A stretch of 64,000 nucleotides of DNA from Phaeovulum vinaykumarii (GCF_900156695.1 NZ_FTOM01000004.1:62001-126000); one strand, 5' to 3'. Shown: positions 7,198-15,235, counted from the first letter of the stretch. The notes: generated by a model from the letters alone, not told the origin. Made by a program: numbers and translations.

Positions 7198-8404
7198 CGC
7201 GGTCCTTCTCGAGCCCATTGCGCTGAACCAGCGTGTGGATCGCCTTTTCGAACCGCGTCCGGCGGAAGGCGAGCGTCCCTGGTGGCTTCAGCCGCACCGT
7301 AACTTGTGCCGGCCGCTTTGCGCCCGTTTCGAAGGCGACCCGGAAGGTGATCTCGCCCAAGCGCCAGCCCCGGCCGAACCGCACCTCGCTGCCCCGAAAA
7401 TGGGTCAACGCGCCGCCGGACGCGTCTTTCGATTCCCAACTGCGCACATGACGCCAGCGCTGATCCTCCTCATCCCGCTCGAAGAGGTCAGCGGCGGCGG
7501 CAACGATCCGAACCTCCTTGATAGTCTCGTCATAGCGATGCTGGAACGCGAAATCGGGCCCGGCATCGCTGATCGGATCGAGCGTATAGAGATCGCGCGC
7601 GTCCCGCCCCGAGAAGAACCCCGGCCGCCTTAGGATATGCCGGGCGAAAAGCTCGGCGATCTCGCCTTGCTGCGCCTTGACCACACCGCCCACGAACAGG
7701 CGCCCTTCCACCGGGGAGTAACGCAGCACTGCATATTTGACCGCGCGGAGGGTAATGATTTCTTCCCGGTCGCCGGTGACCACCGGCGTCGTGGTGACTT
7801 GCGCGCCGTGGCTGATCACCAGGTTGATTTCGCCATCTTCCTCATAGGGCCCAAGGCGGCAATATTGCCCCTGCAGGTCCTGCGAAAACAGATTGATCAC
7901 CGCAGCCTTGAAAGCCTCGGTCATTTCTTCGGTCAGGTCCGCACCCACGTCCCGCTCTGGCCCGCGGAACTCTGCAGGCGATGTCGGCGCACGTAGCGCA
8001 TGAAAATCGGCTGCAGCCTCGAAAACGCGGTGATGCAGCAGGTAGGTGTGAAGCGCGACGTGTTTGGGATCATGGCGAATGGGCGCTGCCTCGGCTTCGT
8101 CAGGGTCGGGCTCGGGATAGAGAACCACGCCACGACGACGGGCTTCGTTCAGAATAAGCTGCATGCCCTCGCTGGTTCCAAGCTCGGCAACGCGATGCAA
8201 ATCGGCGACCATACCGGCGTTCCAGCCAGCAACGGTTCCTTCGAAATGCGCCGCCAGAGCTGCCCTAATGGTTGGGGCCTCTCCTTCGAATGCCAAAGGC
8301 AGTTCATCCTCGCCGAAGTGCCGAACGAACAAAACCCGCATCAGGGCCGGATCAATGGTTTTGAGAAACTTCGGATTAACAAATTTCTTGAGATCGGAAC
8401 CCAC
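7166..8404 (-). CDS. Large unknown protein, first gene of a LexA-box two-gene unit
   Basis: This is a 412-residue protein. I choose the GTG at 8404 because GAGG lies seven bases upstream; the farther TTG at 8419 has no such site. The N-terminus is helical (DLKKFVNPKFLKTI), the middle contains a long H/L-rich helix and a beta-rich section, and the C-terminal 130 residues are beta strands with many Arg/Lys. No catalytic motif is obvious. The stop overlaps the next gene, so the two are co-translated. An exact GTTC-N7-GTTC box begins 27 bases upstream of the start. I do not recognise the family; an island defence or DNA-damage function is possible. Confidence 0.6.
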   Translation of the reverse strand: MGSDLKKFVNPKFLKTIDPALMRVLFVRHFGEDELPLAFEGEAPTIRAALAAHFEGTVAGWNAGMVADLHRVAELGTSEGMQLILNEARRRGVVLYPEPDPDEAEAAPIRHDPKHVALHTYLLHHRVFEAAADFHALRAPTSPAEFRGPERDVGADLTEEMTEAFKAAVINLFSQDLQGQYCRLGPYEEDGEINLVISHGAQVTTTPVVTGDREEIITLRAVKYAVLRYSPVEGRLFVGGVVKAQQGEIAELFARHILRRPGFFSGRDARDLYTLDPISDAGPDFAFQHRYDETIKEVRIVAAAADLFERDEEDQRWRHVRSWESKDASGGALTHFRGSEVRFGRGWRLGEITFRVAFETGAKRPAQVTVRLKPPGTLAFRRTRFEKAIHTLVQRNGLEKDRDAGMVVDAAE

Positions 8405-8430
8405 GGGAATACCTCGCAAACGGTCGGCCT

Positions 8431-8445
8431 GTTCTGATTATGTTC
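8431..8445. promoter_or_regulatory. LexA (SOS) box, GTTC-N7-GTTC
   Basis: GTTC, seven mostly A/T bases (TGATTAT), then GTTC matches the direct-repeat LexA operator known from Rhodobacter, rhizobia and other alphaproteobacteria. On the minus strand the spacer contains CATAAT, a possible -10 element for the gene starting at 8404. LexA binding there would block the promoter until DNA damage. The site also lies upstream of the divergent recombinase operon (start 8564), so both directions could be affected. Confidence 0.6.
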
Positions 8446-8563
8446 TACCCGATGGATCAACCATGAGTCGAGTCCGGCCTTTTGCGTAACCGCCATTTTC
8501 CCTGCGGGACGTTTTCCGGCGCGCTTGAGTAGAGGCAGGGCAAGCCAACACGGACTTGCTCGC

Positions 8564-8767
8564 ATGAAACGCCCCAATCCACTGCCGCCCGACCAGATGA
8601 CCGCCGCCGAGCGTCGCGCCGAGTTATGCGGGCTGCTCGCCCTCGGGCTGGTGCGGCTGATGCGGCGAGAACGGAGTGAACCTTCTGAAGATGCCGGAGA
8701 AATTCGCCTACACTATCCGGCCGACCGATGCCGTCATGCAACCCCGAACCCAACGGAGACCGCATGA
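8564..8767 (+). CDS. Small hypothetical protein leading the recombinase operon
   Basis: This is a 67-residue protein starting MKRPNPLPPDQMTAAERRAEL. The segment MTAAERRAELCGLLALGLVRL is typical of small proteins encoded just before DUF2924 and serine-recombinase genes in alphaproteobacterial islands. Its TGA overlaps the ATG of the DUF2924 gene (ATGA), so it is co-translated. The role is unknown; the amphipathic helix suggests a protein or DNA contact. Confidence 0.6.
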   Translation: MKRPNPLPPDQMTAAERRAELCGLLALGLVRLMRRERSEPSEDAGEIRLHYPADRCRHATPNPTETA

Positions 8768-9219
8768 CGACCCACGATCCCATCCCCGCGCGACTGGCGG
8801 TGCTGAAGACCACGCCGACGCCCGACCTGAAGCAGCAGTGGCGCGAGTTGTTCGACAGCGAGCCGCCACCGTTCAACCGGCGCTACCTTGAATCCCGCCT
8901 GGCCTACCGCATCCAGGAACTTGCCTATGGCGGGTTGAAGCCCGAGACGATCCGGCGTCTCGAAAGGTTGGGCGAAGAACTGGACGGCGGCGACAAGAAG
9001 AAGCGCGGCATGCGCCTCGACCGCGACCGCCCCATCACCGGCACGCGCCTCCTGCGCGAGTGGCAGGGCGTCGAGTACGTCGTGACCGTCACCGCAGATG
9101 GTTTCGAATGGCAGGGGCGGCCGTACAAGTCGCTGTCCGCCATCGCCCGCGCGATCACCGGCACGCGCTGGAACGGCTGGGTATTCTTCGGCCTCAAGAA
9201 CCACAGGGGGCGGACATGA
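8764..9219 (+). CDS. DUF2924 family protein
   Basis: This is a 151-residue protein starting MTTHDPIPARLAVL. The PDLKQQWRELF start, the RLAYRIQELAYGGL helix, and the PGTRLLREW-like then FEWQGRPYKSLSAIAR segment are the hallmarks of DUF2924 proteins, which are nearly always encoded directly upstream of a large serine recombinase in alphaproteobacterial mobile elements. The C-terminal part resembles a small DNA-binding or RAMA-like fold (SLSAIARAITG, WNGWVFFGL). Its molecular role is unproven; it is probably an accessory factor for recombination. Both ends overlap neighbours by ATGA. Confidence 0.8.
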   Translation: MTTHDPIPARLAVLKTTPTPDLKQQWRELFDSEPPPFNRRYLESRLAYRIQELAYGGLKPETIRRLERLGEELDGGDKKKRGMRLDRDRPITGTRLLREWQGVEYVVTVTADGFEWQGRPYKSLSAIARAITGTRWNGWVFFGLKNHRGRT

Positions 9220-10538
9220 CGAAGCCGCCCGAAAAATCGAAGGTCGTCCGCAAGCTGCGGTGCGCCGTCTATACCCGGAAGTCCTCCGAAGAAGGGTTGG
9301 AGCAGGAGTTCAACAGCCTGCATGCCCAGCGCGAGGCCTGCGAGGCCTATGTCGCCAGCCAGCGGTCCGAGGGCTGGGTGCTGGTCCGCGATCAGTATGA
9401 CGACGGCGGCATCTCCGGCGGCACGCTGGAACGGCCCGGATTGAAGCGGCTGCTTGAAGACATCGAGGACGGGCTGGTCGATGTGGTCGTGGTCTACAAG
9501 ATCGACCGCCTCAGCCGCTCGCTCGCGGATTTCGCCAAGCTGGTCGAGGTATTCGACCGGAACGGCGTGACGTTCGTCTCGGTCACGCAGTCGTTCAACA
9601 CGACCACGTCGATGGGGCGGCTGACGCTGAACATCCTGCTCTCGTTCGCCCAGTTCGAGCGCGAGGTGACGGCCGAGCGCATCCGCGACAAGGTCGCCGC
9701 CAGTCGGAAGAAGGGCATGTGGATGGGTGGGGTGCCGCCCTTCGGCTACCGGGTGGAAAACCGCAAGCTGCTGGTCGACGAGGACAACGCCGCGCATGTG
9801 CGCTGGATCTTCTCTCGGTTCATTGAAATCGGCTCCTGCACGCTGTTGGCACGCGAGGTAGGCGCACAGGGCATTGGCACCCCGCGTGGCAATCGGATCG
9901 ACAAGAAGTACCTCTACCGGATGCTTTCTAACCGCGCCTATCTCGGCGAGGCGGTCCACAAAGGCGACAGCTACCCCGGCGAGCACGATGCAATCATCGA
10001 CCGCGAGACGTGGGACCGCGTCCACGCCATTCTGCAGGAAAGCCCCCGCAAACGCGCCGCCCGCACCCGGGCCGAAACGCCCGCGCTGCTGAAGGGGCTT
10101 CTCTTCGGTCCCGATGGCGCCGCGTTCTCGCCGACACACACCCGCAAGGGCGGCAAACTTTACCGCTACTATGTCAGCCAGACGGTTCTGAAGCACGGAG
10201 CGGGGGCGTGTCCCATCGGCCGCGTGCCTGCGGGCGAGATCGAGGCTGCCGTCATCGACCAACTGCGTGCCGTCTTCCGCCAACCCGAGATTGTCGCGGG
10301 CACGTGGAAGGCAGCGCGGACGCAGGACGACGGAATCACCGAGGCCGACGCTCGCGCGGCCCTCCAGAAGCTCGATCCGTTGTGGGATGAACTGTTCCCG
10401 GCGGAACAGGCGCGAATTGTGGCCCTGTTGGTCGAACGGGTCGATATCGGCATCAGCGGTCTCAACGTCCGCCTGCGCATGGACGGGCTGGCGGCGCTGG
10501 CGAGTGAAATCACCGCCGATGCCGGAGCCGCCGCATGA
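9216..10538 (+). CDS. Large serine recombinase / site-specific integrase
   Basis: This is a 440-residue recombinase. Residues 13-150 form the resolvase catalytic domain with C-A-V-Y-T-R-K-S and the catalytic serine at residue 23, followed by the helix and an I-D-R-L-S-R core segment. A recombinase domain (P-P-F-G-Y-R-V onward) and a zinc-ribbon-like region follow; the usual first CxxC is replaced by G-P-D-G, as in many members of this alphaproteobacterial group. It would cut and rejoin DNA at att sites to integrate or excise the island. The start overlaps the DUF2924 stop. The most probable att sites are outside the window or unrecognised here. Confidence 0.9.
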   Translation: MTKPPEKSKVVRKLRCAVYTRKSSEEGLEQEFNSLHAQREACEAYVASQRSEGWVLVRDQYDDGGISGGTLERPGLKRLLEDIEDGLVDVVVVYKIDRLSRSLADFAKLVEVFDRNGVTFVSVTQSFNTTTSMGRLTLNILLSFAQFEREVTAERIRDKVAASRKKGMWMGGVPPFGYRVENRKLLVDEDNAAHVRWIFSRFIEIGSCTLLAREVGAQGIGTPRGNRIDKKYLYRMLSNRAYLGEAVHKGDSYPGEHDAIIDRETWDRVHAILQESPRKRAARTRAETPALLKGLLFGPDGAAFSPTHTRKGGKLYRYYVSQTVLKHGAGACPIGRVPAGEIEAAVIDQLRAVFRQPEIVAGTWKAARTQDDGITEADARAALQKLDPLWDELFPAEQARIVALLVERVDIGISGLNVRLRMDGLAALASEITADAGAAA

Positions 10539-10948
10539 CTCGGAACACTTCTGTCCCCGACACCATGACCATCCATGTCCCGTTCCGCGTCGTGAAGCGC
10601 GGCGGGCGGAAGGAGATGGTGCTGCCGCAGGGCGCCGCACAAGCGCCCAAGCCGGATAACACGCTGGTCAAGGCACTGGCGCGCGCGTTCCGCTGGAAGC
10701 GGATGCTGGAATCCGGGGATTTCGTCACGGTCGCCGAATTGGCTGCACGCGAGGGCATTGCGGTTTCCTACCTCGCACGGGTTCTTCGGCTGACGCAGCT
10801 GGCCCCCGATCTCGTCGAGGCGATCCTCGACGGGCAGCAGGGGCCGGGGGTAACACTCGCCCGGCTGATGGGATCTTTCCCTGCGCCGTGGACGGAACAG
10901 CGGATCGCACTCGACCGATGCGCCGTGAACTCTACGTCCGCCGACTGA
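10535..10948 (+). CDS. Small helix-turn-helix protein downstream of the recombinase
   Basis: This is a 137-residue protein. Residues 40-90 (LARAFRWKRMLESG, then VAELAAREGIAVSYLARVLRL) form a clear helix-turn-helix like those encoded after DUF2924-recombinase pairs in alphaproteobacteria. The following TQLAPDLVEAILDGQQGPGVTLA segment is also characteristic. Its start overlaps the recombinase stop (ATGA). It may be a recombination directionality factor or a repressor of the operon; neither is shown. Only 18 bases separate it from the convergent hsdR gene. Confidence 0.7.
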   Translation: MTRNTSVPDTMTIHVPFRVVKRGGRKEMVLPQGAAQAPKPDNTLVKALARAFRWKRMLESGDFVTVAELAAREGIAVSYLARVLRLTQLAPDLVEAILDGQQGPGVTLARLMGSFPAPWTEQRIALDRCAVNSTSAD

Positions 10949-10966
10949 AACGCGGTGACCAAATCC

Positions 10967-13900
10967 TTAGGCCAGACCAAAATATCGCTCGAAGAAAGCC
11001 GCCAGCCTGTCCAGAACGGTTCGTTTCTTGGCCGCATGGCCATTGTTCTTGGAGAATCGCGATACCGGCGGCAGGATCCTAGTGATCGCCGTACCGGTGG
11101 CGGGCACGCTGCCATCTCGGAAGGCGCTGTCAATGAAGCTGCGGGTCGCCTCCGCGTTCAGGTTCTCTTCCGCGATGATGCGTTCCAGCTCCTCAGCCTT
11201 CTTCGCCGCCACGAAGGCCTGCCATTGCGCATCGACCCTGACCTTTGTGGAAACGGTGTCGACGAATTGCTCTATCAGATCCTTCTTGTTGCGAAGGGAC
11301 GGGCTCGAGTTGACCGCACGGTCGATGGTGGCGCGGATTTCCTTGTCCTCGCCCGTGCCCTTCTTCTTCAGGTATCGCTCGACCAGCAGCAGGATGTAAT
11401 CGACGTTGATCTCCACCTGCTTGATGAGCTCGATCTCGAACACCACGTCATCATTGATCGCCTCCTTGTCGGCCGCCGACGCAGCACGGAACTCGGCGTG
11501 CAGGTTCAGATACAGGCTCTGATAGTCCTGAAAATCGCGCTCGCTCAGAATCTCGTTTCCGGAGAAATCGTCAAACGCGACAAGGATGTTCTTCAGTCGC
11601 AGGATCGAGCCGAATAGCTTGATGAATGCCTTCTGGGCGACCTCGCCGATAATCGCGCTGCCTAGCGGGAACCCGGCAAGAAGTTCCTCGACCCGCTTCT
11701 GGTACTCCTGGTAATATTCCCCGTAGGGCTTCAGAAGCACGATACCCTTCGCGTCCTTGTTGCCGAACAGCGCCAGCGCGTCGTTGGTTTCCTGTTCCAG
11801 GTTGCGGAAGGAAACGATATTGCCGTAGGTCTTGACCGAGTTGAGGATGCGGTTGGTGCGCGAATAGGCCTGGATTAATCCATGCGCCTTCAGGTTCTTG
11901 TCGGCCCAGAGCGTGTTCAGCGTGGTGGCGTCGAAACCGGTCAGGAACATGTTGACGACGATCACCAGATCGAGCTCGCGCTTTTTCAGGCGCTGCGAAA
12001 GGTCCTTATAATAGTTCTGGAACTTCTCGGCCGAGGTATCGAAACTGGTGCCGAAAAGCGCGTTGTAATCCTTGATCGCCGCATCCAGAAAATCGCGCGA
12101 GGACTGGTCCAGCCCCTCGGTCTCGAACTCCTCCTCGCCCAGCAGGCCGCCCTCATCGTCTTCATTGGCGGCAAAGCTGTAGATCAGCCCGACCTTCAGC
12201 CGCTGCGCCTCGGGCAAACCCGTCTGCTGCGCGGCAAACTCCAGATAATAGCGTTTGGCCGCCTCGATCGAGGCCGTCGCGAACAGCGAGTTGAACCCGG
12301 CCAGCCGCTTGCCATCATGGCGATAGGAACTGGCCCGGCGGGTCTTCTGGTCGAAATGCTCGCGGATATAGCCGACGATCTGCGAAATCCGCTCGGGCGC
12401 CAGCAGGGCGCGTTCCGTGTCGATGGCGGATACCTGCTTGTCGCGGATCGCCGTCCCGGCCTTGATCGTGTTGATATAGTCGATGCGGAAGGGCAGCACG
12501 TTCCTGTCGTTTATCGCATCGACAATCGTGTAGGTGTGCAGCTTGTCGCCGAAAGCCTGTTCGGTCGTGCGCCTCAGCGGATTGCCCCCGCTGGCGGAAT
12601 TTTCGGCGAAGATCGGTGTACCCGTGAATCCGAACAGGTGATAGCGCCGAAAAACTCTGGTGATCTCGGTGTGCATGTCGCCGAACTGGCTGCGGTGACA
12701 TTCGTCGAAGATCACCACCACATGCGCGTCATAGACCGGATGCTTGCGGTTCTTGACCACAAAGCGGCTCAGCTTCTGGATGGTGGTGATGATGATACGG
12801 GCGTTGGGGTCCTCCAACTGCCGTTGCAGCACGGCGGTCGAGGTATTGGAATTGGCCGCGCCCTTCTCGAACCGCTCGTATTCGCGCATGGTCTGGTAAT
12901 CCAGATCCTTGCGGTCCACCACGAACAACACCTTGTCGATGGCGGGCAGGCCGCGCGCCAGTTGCGCCGCCTTGAAGCTGGTCAGCGTCTTGCCGCTGCC
13001 AGTGGTGTGCCAGATATAGCCGCCCGCCGCGATCGTGCCCAACTGCCGGTGATTGGTGGCGGTGCCGATGCGTTGCAGGATGCGTTCCGCCGCGACGATC
13101 TGATAGGGTCGCATCACCAGTAGCTTGCGGTCCACGTCGAACACGCAATAGCGGGTCAGGATGTTCAGGATCGAATGCCTAGCGAAGAAGGTCCGGGTGA
13201 AGCCGGCCAGATCGGTGATCGGGCGGTTCGCCGCATCCGCCCACCAACTGGTGAAGGCAAAGCTGTTCGAGGTCTTTTGCCGGGACCGTTTCCCCCGGCT
13301 CTCGGCAAGATGGCCGTCGCGTACGGTGTTCGAATAATACTTGGTCAGCGTGCCGTTCGAGATGACGAAAAGCTGGACATAGTCGAACAGACCCGAACCC
13401 GCCCAGAAGCTGTCACGGCTGTAGCGGTTGATCTGGTTGAACGCCTCGCGGATGTCCACGCCCCGGCGTTTCAGCTCGACATGGACCATCGGCAGACCGT
13501 TCACCAGAATGGTCACGTCATAGCGGTTCGACCTCGCGCCTTCGGTTTCATACTGGTTGACGACCTGAAGCGCGTTGTTGTGGATATTCGCCTTGTCGAT
13601 CAGGGTGATGTTCTTGCTGGTGCCATCGTCGCGCTTGAGGACCTGCACATGGTCCTCCTGGATGCGTGCGGTCTTTTCCAGGATGCCGTCATTGGCGCCG
13701 GCGATGCTGGCGGTAAAGAAGCGGTTCCATTCGGCGTCCGAGAGCGTGACCTTGTTCAGCCGCTCCAACTGGCGGCGCAGGTTGGCGATCAGGTCGGCTT
13801 CCGATGTGATCGGCAGACGCTCATAGGCCTGTGCCTGCAACTGCCGGATCAGGGCCCGTTCAAGCTCGGCTTCGGATTGATAGCCCGTCGCTGCTGCATC

Positions 13901-13990
13901 CTGAGGATCGGGCAGGAATTCGGCGACGACGGTGGATTCGCCGGACAGGGCGATGGGCTCATAGCGCGGCGAAGCGGGGGTTTCACTCAT
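10967..13990 (-). CDS. hsdR: Type I restriction endonuclease, R subunit (type IC)
   Basis: This 1007-residue HsdR translocates DNA with ATP and cleaves it when the complex meets unmodified DNA. The nuclease core carries Asp158 in Y-D-V-T-I-L-V and Glu172/Lys174 in V-E-L-K. The motor has Walker A T-T-G-S-G-K-T (329-335), a DECH box (I-F-D-E-C-H-R) and F-G-F-T-G-T-P. The N-terminus (Y-Q-S-E-A-E-L-E-R, N-G-L-P-M-V-H-V-E-L-K) closely resembles EcoR124I, placing the system in family IC. The start ATG overlaps the TGA of hsdS, so hsdM, hsdS and hsdR form one transcript. All key motifs are intact. Confidence 0.95.
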   Translation of the reverse strand: MSETPASPRYEPIALSGESTVVAEFLPDPQDAAATGYQSEAELERALIRQLQAQAYERLPITSEADLIANLRRQLERLNKVTLSDAEWNRFFTASIAGANDGILEKTARIQEDHVQVLKRDDGTSKNITLIDKANIHNNALQVVNQYETEGARSNRYDVTILVNGLPMVHVELKRRGVDIREAFNQINRYSRDSFWAGSGLFDYVQLFVISNGTLTKYYSNTVRDGHLAESRGKRSRQKTSNSFAFTSWWADAANRPITDLAGFTRTFFARHSILNILTRYCVFDVDRKLLVMRPYQIVAAERILQRIGTATNHRQLGTIAAGGYIWHTTGSGKTLTSFKAAQLARGLPAIDKVLFVVDRKDLDYQTMREYERFEKGAANSNTSTAVLQRQLEDPNARIIITTIQKLSRFVVKNRKHPVYDAHVVVIFDECHRSQFGDMHTEITRVFRRYHLFGFTGTPIFAENSASGGNPLRRTTEQAFGDKLHTYTIVDAINDRNVLPFRIDYINTIKAGTAIRDKQVSAIDTERALLAPERISQIVGYIREHFDQKTRRASSYRHDGKRLAGFNSLFATASIEAAKRYYLEFAAQQTGLPEAQRLKVGLIYSFAANEDDEGGLLGEEEFETEGLDQSSRDFLDAAIKDYNALFGTSFDTSAEKFQNYYKDLSQRLKKRELDLVIVVNMFLTGFDATTLNTLWADKNLKAHGLIQAYSRTNRILNSVKTYGNIVSFRNLEQETNDALALFGNKDAKGIVLLKPYGEYYQEYQKRVEELLAGFPLGSAIIGEVAQKAFIKLFGSILRLKNILVAFDDFSGNEILSERDFQDYQSLYLNLHAEFRAASAADKEAINDDVVFEIELIKQVEINVDYILLLVERYLKKKGTGEDKEIRATIDRAVNSSPSLRNKKDLIEQFVDTVSTKVRVDAQWQAFVAAKKAEELERIIAEENLNAEATRSFIDSAFRDGSVPATGTAITRILPPVSRFSKNNGHAAKKRTVLDRLAAFFERYFGLA

Positions 13991-14574
13991 GCGGCCTCGG
14001 GGAAGGTCAGCAGCCGGTCGCGGTAGTGCTCATACTGGCGGCGGCGGGTGACGATCTCGGCCGGCAGGCCGCTGGAGAGGTCATTCACCAGCATATCGAA
14101 ACGGTCAAGGATGGCGACGATGCGGTCCTGCTCCTCACGGGGCGGGACGGGGATTTCCAGTTTCGCCAAGCTCTCACCCGACAGACGCTTGACCTTCGCC
14201 CGGGCGACATAACGGTCCTTCTTCGCGTTGAAGGCCTGGGTCTGAAAGCAATATGAAACGAATTTCGGGTTCATCGAGTGGTGGAAAGTGAAGCAATCGT
14301 CGTGAATCGCGATCTCGTCCGTCCCGAGCCACGCAACGGCCTTGCCAACGTCCTCAACCGTCTCGCCGACCGCCGCAATGATCACATCGCCCGGCTGCGC
14401 GAACCGGAGCGACGATTTCATTTCCGGCCGGACATGGGAAACCGTTCGCGTCGTGGCGGTGCCATAGCTGGTGTAAATGTCTCCGTAGTGGATGCAGCCG
14501 ATCCCCTCGACGACATAGTCATCCTTGGTGAACCGGCGACCGCGTACGAATTTACCTATTGCGCCCAAGGCCAT
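13987..14574 (-). CDS. hsdS: Type I restriction specificity subunit, C-terminal half (second TRD)
   Basis: This is the second half of a normal two-TRD HsdS. It is out of frame with the first half because of a 7-bp repeat at 14583-14617. It contains a target-recognition domain (residues about 1-120, with A-L-G-A-I-G-K-F-V-R-G then G-C-I-H-Y-G-D-I-Y), the conserved helix I-P-V-P-P-R-E-E-Q-D-R-I-V-A-I-L-D, and the closing R-R-R-Q-Y-E-H-Y-R-D-R-L-L. An ATG at 14574 preceded by AAGGTGG could start it independently as a 195-residue half-subunit. The upstream half terminates 22 bases inside it, so reinitiation is plausible. Deletion of one repeat unit would fuse the halves. Its stop overlaps hsdR. 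Confidence 0.85.
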   Translation of the reverse strand: MALGAIGKFVRGRRFTKDDYVVEGIGCIHYGDIYTSYGTATTRTVSHVRPEMKSSLRFAQPGDVIIAAVGETVEDVGKAVAWLGTDEIAIHDDCFTFHHSMNPKFVSYCFQTQAFNAKKDRYVARAKVKRLSGESLAKLEIPVPPREEQDRIVAILDRFDMLVNDLSSGLPAEIVTRRRQYEHYRDRLLTFPEAA

Positions 14575-15235
14575 CCACCTTATGCTTGCTGCTTGCTGCT
14601 TGCTGCTTGCTGCTTGCTTCGAAGCTGAGCAGGGCATCGCGGTAGTGACGATACTGGCGCCGCCGCGCCTCCAGCTCCGCCTCCAGCTCCGCCTCCAGCT
14701 TAGTAAATTTATCAAGTATTGCAACGATTTCCTGCTGAATCTCGAGTGGCGGGACGGGAATTTTGATCTTCGCAAGGCTTTTTGCCAATACGTCGATGAC
14801 CTTGGTTCCCGTAGCAAGCCGTTTCTTCTCTCCAAAGAAATGCGGCGTCTGAAGATAGTAGGAAAGATACTTCGGATCTTGCCCGTGCTTCAGTACCGTG
14901 GCGTGTCCTCCTGTAACGATCTGCTCATCCCCCAGCCAGGCAACGGCCTTGCAAACATCGTCGAGGTTCTCGCTGGTGTTGGTGATGATCAGATCGCCGG
15001 GATCGACCTTGGCCAATCGGGCTGCTTTCTCGGCCGGGACGAACGAAATTGTCTCCGAAGCCCACGCTCCATAGTAGGTATAGATTTGACCGTAATGAAT
15101 ACAGCCAACCCCGGCTTCCACGAAATCGGACTTCGGCATGCCGTTGCCGCGCACCAACTCGCCAAATTCGCCGATGGCTTTGAACTCCACCCCATCCGGG
15201 CACAGGTTCGCAATCAGCGCGTCGATCCGGCTCAT
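14552..15235 (-). CDS. hsdS: Type I restriction specificity subunit, N-terminal half (first TRD)
   Basis: This is a 227-residue product with the first target-recognition domain (residues 1-140, including G-N-G-M-P-K and G-C-I-H-Y-G-Q-I-Y), the central conserved helix (I-P-V-P-P-L-E-I-Q-Q-E-I-V-A-I-L-D), an E-L-E-A repeat spacer and R-R-R-Q-Y-R-H-Y-R-D. The frame then enters the 7-bp repeat (S-S-K-Q-Q-A-A-S-S-K) and stops at 14552. Type IC HsdS halves with one TRD and one spacer can dimerise and give a palindromic specificity (known for EcoDXXI truncations), so this may be a functional alternative rather than a broken gene. Start ATG overlaps the hsdM stop. Confidence 0.88.
   Translation of the reverse strand: MSRIDALIANLCPDGVEFKAIGEFGELVRGNGMPKSDFVEAGVGCIHYGQIYTYYGAWASETISFVPAEKAARLAKVDPGDLIITNTSENLDDVCKAVAWLGDEQIVTGGHATVLKHGQDPKYLSYYLQTPHFFGEKKRLATGTKVIDVLAKSLAKIKIPVPPLEIQQEIVAILDKFTKLEAELEAELEARRRQYRHYRDALLSFEASSKQQAASSKHKVDGLGRNR
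14583..14617. repeat. Five copies of a 7-bp repeat inside hsdS (phase-variation tract)
   Basis: Five exact copies of TGCTTGC run from 14583 to 14617 (GCAAGCA on the coding strand). Seven is not a multiple of three. With five copies the first half of HsdS stops at 14552. With four or seven copies the first half reads straight into the second TRD and gives a full-length subunit. With six copies the frame meets TAA immediately (14582-14580). The tract lies exactly between the two TRD halves. Confidence 0.95.
14667..14701. repeat. 12-bp in-frame spacer repeat in hsdS (E-L-E-A)
   Basis: Nearly three copies of GCCTCCAGCTCC (two full and one of ten bases) encode L-E-A-E repeats in the helical spacer after the central conserved region. 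In EcoR124I and EcoR124II, copies of a four-residue T-A-E-L repeat at this place set the length of the gap between the half-sites. Loss or gain of a 12-bp unit here would keep the frame and change the spacing of the recognised sequence. Confidence 0.85.

Noticed and set aside
13987-15235. Reading the hsdS break as a plain sequencing error or dead gene
   Set aside because: The break coincides with a perfect five-copy 7-bp repeat and both halves and flanking subunits are intact; a repeat-based switch explains it better, although a miscount of the repeat cannot be excluded without reads.
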